DNA of 24,782 nucleotides from a virus: positions 1-24,782 of the IMG/VR virus record IMGVR_UViG_3300030389_001531; one strand, written 5' to 3'. Made by a program: the position numbers and the translations under genes. Within the stretch, counting starts at the first letter, position 1. The number at the start of each line of letters is the position of its first letter. This document shows positions 22,596 to 24,782 of this stretch, one piece after another. Below the pieces are notes generated by a model. That model was not told the origin of the DNA, ran no database searches, and was given only the letters and a program-made list of their open reading frames with translations.

Positions 22596-22803
22596 CAACT
22601 GGTCTGATGTTGTCACGGGTTTAATATCTCTACGGCAAGAGCAAGGTATAAGCCAAGAGGTATTGGCTGACAGGATAGGCTGTGCAAGTTCTCTTGTACA
22701 TAAATGGGAACAATTTAAACGAGTGCCATCAAACTTCTTGTTAATTTGCTGGCTGGATGCATTAGATGCGAAAGTCGAAATCAAAACAAGACAAGGTAGG
22801 TAA
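22549..22803 (+). CDS. XRE-family helix-turn-helix regulator
   Basis: 84 residues. LISLRQEQGISQEVLADRIGCASSLVHKWEQFKRVPSNFLL (about 25-65) is a standard XRE/HTH_3 domain: ISQEVLADRIG is the first helix pair, SSLVHKWE the recognition helix. There is no C-terminal sensor or cleavage domain. ATG 22549 is preceded by AAGG with a 6-base gap that lies within the 3' end of the previous regulator; overlap 47 bases. Two adjacent small HTH genes on the same strand could work as a repressor and anti-repressor pair, or form heteromers; that is inference. Confidence 0.82.
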   Translation: MRSKFTHYKKPQPISDNWSDVVTGLISLRQEQGISQEVLADRIGCASSLVHKWEQFKRVPSNFLLICWLDALDAKVEIKTRQGR

Positions 22804-23059
22804 AGCACAAAAATGCCAAGCATGTGAAACCATTACACCTTGGTATGTAATACTTGCTCATGGCGTTCTTGTTTGTGTCTCTTGTTATGAGGAAGAACGA
22901 TGGCATCATCTCAGCGCAACAAAGGAAGCTATCACGAAAGGTGGTGGGTCGAGTGGCTACAAAACCACGGGGCGAAAGCGAAACGTCAACCACTCAGCGG
23001 ATCGATGGGCGGCGAGTTCTCAGGCGACATCAAAATCGCCACAGAAACCGAAGTTCTGA
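22766..23059 (+). CDS. Probable small zinc-ribbon protein overlapping the nuclease gene
   Basis: 97 residues. KCQACETITPWYVILAHGVLVCVSC gives Cys 17, 20, 37 and 40, a complete C2C2 zinc ribbon. The remainder (from about residue 50) is Lys/Ser-rich and has no recognisable fold; it overlaps the nuclease gene for 160 bases in another frame. The ribbon part is therefore likely real, the tail may be an accidental extension. It overlaps the end of the XRE gene. A frameshift near 22900 would fuse the ribbon to the nuclease; see findings. Confidence 0.55.
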   Translation: MRKSKSKQDKVGKAQKCQACETITPWYVILAHGVLVCVSCYEEERWHHLSATKEAITKGGGSSGYKTTGRKRNVNHSADRWAASSQATSKSPQKPKF

Positions 23060-23235
23060 TTGCCGAATCTAAATATCAGGCAACAGGACGAGGTTTTTCA
23101 TTCCTAACAAAAACACACAAAGAGCAGCCAGCGGATATCTATCTTCTAAAACAGAAGTCAGGTCCAAACTTTATCTGCATCGAAGCTAGTAATCCACTAG
23201 CTGCCAAGTTAATTCGATGGATAGCAGGGAGGTAA
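22900..23235 (+). CDS. Holliday-junction-resolvase-like PD-(D/E)xK nuclease
   Basis: 111 residues. RNKGSYHERWWVEWLQNHGAKAKRQPLSG with Glu 13, SGDIKIATE with Asp 43, and LIAESKYQ with Glu 56 and Lys 58 reproduce the Hjc-type resolvase fold and its E...D...ExK catalytic set; Gln-rich KEQPADIYLL follows. Such enzymes cut four-way junctions made during replication and recombination, consistent with the replication genes next door. GAGGAA lies seven bases before the ATG. Could instead be a general structure-specific endonuclease. Confidence 0.83.
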   Translation: MASSQRNKGSYHERWWVEWLQNHGAKAKRQPLSGSMGGEFSGDIKIATETEVLIAESKYQATGRGFSFLTKTHKEQPADIYLLKQKSGPNFICIEASNPLAAKLIRWIAGR

Positions 23236-23268
23236 ACTACCCACCCAAAAATATAATGCTATTAGGCA

Positions 23269-23310
23269 TTGTATTACGTCAACCTATGTCTTAAACTACT
23301 GCATACTTGC
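23269..23310 (+). promoter_or_regulatory. Candidate promoter and third GCA-N4-TGC dyad before replication genes
   Basis: TTGTAT (23269-23274), 17-base spacer, TAAACT (23292-23297), with GCATACTTGC (23301-23310) over the expected transcription start. The -10 matches only four of six bases. A perfect TATAAT at 23252-23257 has no good -35 at the right distance. AATGC-TATTAG-GCATT is a further dyad at 23255-23270. The resolvase-like gene ends at 23235. Confidence 0.5.
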
Positions 23311-23326
23311 AACAGAGGAGCACAAC

Positions 23327-23650
23327 ATGAACGAAGATCTATTTGAAATCCCAGCATATAAATTAGTTCGCCGCAATGATCCATCGACAAGCTATGAAGC
23401 TGCTGAGTCGATTGATCCTACAAAGATGCAACAAATTGTGTTGGATGCAGTCAAGGCTATTGGGCCATGTATACATGATGAAGTGTGGAAGTATGTACAA
23501 ATCATTCATCCAAACATTACATCAAATTCAAGTGTAAGTAGTAGGTTCAATGAACTTGAAAAGAAAGGATTGATAGAGCTTACAGGTGAAAAACGAAAAG
23601 GCAGAAGCAATCGCAAACAACGCGAATGGAGAGCTATATGTTCACACTAA
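23327..23650 (+). CDS. Winged-helix DNA-binding protein preceding replication genes
   Basis: 107 residues. NDPSTSYEAAESIDPTKMQQIVLDAVKAIGPCIHDEVWKYVQII, then SNSSVSSRFNELEKKGLIELTGEKRKGRSNRKQREWRA, is a winged-helix pattern: an N-terminal helix, HDEVW helix, SSVSSRFNELEKKG recognition helix, and a basic wing. Small proteins of this kind are common in phage replication modules. AGAGGAG lies six bases before the ATG. Probably binds DNA as a replication accessory or local regulator; the exact role is unknown. Ends 13 bases inside the O-like gene. Confidence 0.8.
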   Translation: MNEDLFEIPAYKLVRRNDPSTSYEAAESIDPTKMQQIVLDAVKAIGPCIHDEVWKYVQIIHPNITSNSSVSSRFNELEKKGLIELTGEKRKGRSNRKQREWRAICSH

Positions 23651-24276
23651 TGGCTGATGCTATGCGTTTGCCTATACAAGATCCATTGGCAAAATGGCTT
23701 CTTGTTACACTGTGTGATTACGCCAATGACAAAGGTGAATGTTGGCCTAGCACTATCACTCTTGCTGAGCGTACTGGTATGCATCGAGCATCTGTTGCAA
23801 GAAAGCTGAATGATCTTGAACAAGCTGGGTACATACATCGAACGCAAAACGCTTTCAAAAGCAATATCTATCGTGTCGCACTGAGCGACATAGCTGTCGC
23901 ACACAGCGACAGTGGTGTTGCAGAGAGCGACAGTAACCTATCAATAACCAATAAACAAAGAAAGAAGAGGTGTCAGATTCCAGATGGTTGGACTCCTTCA
24001 ACAGAGTTGATTCAATCTATTGATGCCATCAGACTAGAACAGAAAAAATTGGAGCTAAACCATGACCATGAAGCAGCTATCTTCCGTGACCACCACAAAT
24101 CTAAAGGCAATACATTCATCGACATCGACGCCGCCTACAGAACTTGGTGTCGTAGATCTTACGGCAACAGACAAACAACAAGCAGTAGCACAGTTGCTCA
24201 AGGTGGACGATCCAGCAGAGGTAACTCGCAAAGTGACAGATTCAGTGCTTACCTTAGTGCCATCAATGGAAGCTAG
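23638..24276 (+). CDS. Lambda O-like replication initiator containing the candidate origin
   Basis: 212 residues. N-terminal winged helix (about 1-75): DPLAKWLLVTLCDYANDKGECWPST, then LAERTGMHRASVARKLNDLEQAGYI, an HTH_36/O-type pattern. Residues 80-100 are three seven-residue repeats (VALSDIA, VAHSDSG, VAESDSN) dictated by DNA iterons. The C-terminal part contains FRDHHKSKGNTFIDIDAAYRTWCRR, the segment that is conserved in phage replication proteins of the O type and may contact the helicase loader, and a low-complexity tail. In lambda the iterons lie likewise in the middle of O. Start chosen at 23638 by GGAG upstream; 23626 and 23650 are alternatives. Its 3' end overlaps the next gene for 215 bases. 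Confidence 0.85.
   Translation: MFTLMADAMRLPIQDPLAKWLLVTLCDYANDKGECWPSTITLAERTGMHRASVARKLNDLEQAGYIHRTQNAFKSNIYRVALSDIAVAHSDSGVAESDSNLSITNKQRKKRCQIPDGWTPSTELIQSIDAIRLEQKKLELNHDHEAAIFRDHHKSKGNTFIDIDAAYRTWCRRSYGNRQTTSSSTVAQGGRSSRGNSQSDRFSAYLSAINGS
23874..23970 (+). other. Candidate replication origin: three palindromic iterons plus A-rich tract
   Basis: Iteron 1 TGTCGCACTGAGCGACA at 23874-23890, iteron 2 TGTCGCACACAGCGACA at 23895-23911, iteron 3 TGTTGCAGAGAGCGACA at 23916-23932. Each has TGTCGC / GCGACA arms around five bases, and the spacing is exactly 21 bp, two helical turns. No fourth copy is seen on either side. An A-rich, G-poor stretch (about 23938-23966) follows directly. Three initiator dimers on one face of the helix next to an unwinding region is the lambda origin architecture. 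Confidence 0.8.
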
Positions 24277-24661
24277 GCATAGCAAAGACTTTACATTGTT
24301 AGGTTACAAAGTTGGTAAGTATGAAGATAAAAATATTTGCCAAGCAATCAGGAACGTAAATCGCAGTTTAGCTGGCATGCTTCCCAAAGATATTGAAAAG
24401 TGTATTGCAACGATCTTACCGTTGCTGACGCTTCCCAAAGATCTTGACGCCACAATGCTAGCAACAAAGGGTCGAACCCTTGCAGCAGAGCTTGCAAAGT
24501 ACCCTGCCGACATTGTTATGCAAGCATTCGAGGAAATCAAAAAGCGTTCTACGTTTTATCCCAGCTTTGCAGAGTTTTACAAACATATCGAACCGCGCTA
24601 CTTGCCAAGAAAATATCTTTTAGACGCACTGCAAAAGTGCATTGCAAAAAAGAGTATTTAG
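24062..24661 (+). CDS. Probable helicase loader or lambda P-like replication protein
   Basis: 199 residues, following the O-like gene as lambda P follows O. The C-terminal two thirds are helical: NICQAIRNVNRSLAGMLPKDIEKCIA, KGRTLAAELAKYPADIVMQAFEEIKKRSTFYPSFAEFYKHI. The segment A-F-E-x-x-x-(K/R)-(R)-(S)-x-F-(Y/F)-P-x-(F/L)-A-E is common near the C-terminus of phage P-like and replication proteins. There is no Walker motif, so it is not a DnaC-type ATPase. Start ATG 24062 is supported by GGAG seven bases upstream, at the price of a 215-base overlap; ATG 24266 would avoid overlap but has no ribosome site. The N-terminal 60 residues are Ser/Thr-rich. Function is inferred from position and pattern. 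Confidence 0.72.
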   Translation: MTMKQLSSVTTTNLKAIHSSTSTPPTELGVVDLTATDKQQAVAQLLKVDDPAEVTRKVTDSVLTLVPSMEARHSKDFTLLGYKVGKYEDKNICQAIRNVNRSLAGMLPKDIEKCIATILPLLTLPKDLDATMLATKGRTLAAELAKYPADIVMQAFEEIKKRSTFYPSFAEFYKHIEPRYLPRKYLLDALQKCIAKKSI

Positions 24662-24782
24662 TGCAATAGTGCAATAGGCAGTCGAGGGACTGTTGCGCGG
24701 CTTCGTCCAGTCGTGTCCCCAAGTTTTCCCTTCTCCCTCGACTATGCTCCTTCGTTAGAGGGGAAAGCAGGACGGTTGGGTT
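24662..24782. other. Terminal non-coding stretch with inverted and direct repeats
   Basis: GTGCAATA occurs twice in tandem (24661-24676, its first base shared with the stop codon). AGTCGAGGGA (24680-24689) and TCCCTCGACT (24734-24743) are perfect 10-bp inverted repeats 44 bases apart; CAGTC-GAGG-GACTG (24679-24692) is a local hairpin competing with the long one. No gene is seen before the window ends. No tRNA-like fold found. Confidence 0.5.

Noticed and set aside
24662-24782. tRNA gene or attachment core at the window end
   Set aside because: No cloverleaf, no TTCGAATCC-like arm and no integrase; the repeats alone do not define an att site.

Overview
The window is a stretch of genome from a short-tailed (podovirus-type) double-stranded DNA phage or prophage. 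Recognisable virion proteins are a T7-like head-tail connector, tail tubular proteins A and B, three consecutive proteins in the position and order of the T7 internal virion (ejection) proteins, a T7 gp17-like tail fibre start, a large terminase and a Phage_capsid_2-type coat protein. The DNA is moderately AT-rich. The secreted extensin-like (M15-type) lysin and the set of tiny lysine-rich proteins resemble what I know from aquatic alphaproteobacterial phages. That host assignment is inference; no host gene, tRNA or integrase is visible.

Layout. Everything from 1 to 19205 that I accept as a gene lies on the minus strand, and everything from 19601 to 24661 on the plus strand, so transcription diverges from a gene-free, structured region at about 19.2-19.6 kb. 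In transcription order the minus (late) arm runs: small terminase, lysin, an unknown 298-residue protein, six tiny basic proteins, a short pre-terminase protein, large terminase, a Gly-rich small protein, connector, Bbp19-like protein, scaffold, Gp13-like GNAT-fold protein, coat, decoration-like protein, tail tubular A and B, three internal virion proteins, and a tail fibre that runs off the window. Most neighbours overlap by TAATG, TGATG or ATGA, so the arm is a tightly translationally coupled set. A 12-base sequence, TTTTGTGCGTTG, occurs four times on this strand (plus a shorter fifth relative), each ahead of a transcription block. I propose it as a phage-specific late promoter or activator element.

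The plus (early) arm carries a coiled-coil protein followed by a terminator, small zinc-ribbon proteins, an ArdC-type antirestriction protein, several small unknowns, two small helix-turn-helix regulators, a Holliday-junction-resolvase-like nuclease, a winged-helix protein and a lambda O/P-like replication pair. Sigma70-like promoters in this arm carry a shared GCA-N4-TGC dyad, a candidate operator for one of the regulators; the first regulator seems to be read from a leaderless mRNA. Inside the O-like gene are three 17-bp palindromic iterons at exact 21-bp spacing followed by an A-rich tract, which closely imitates the lambda origin architecture.

Taken together the window looks like a mosaic: a T7-type virion and ejection module joined to a lambdoid-style regulation and host-dependent replication module. 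No phage RNA polymerase or DNA polymerase gene is present in this window.
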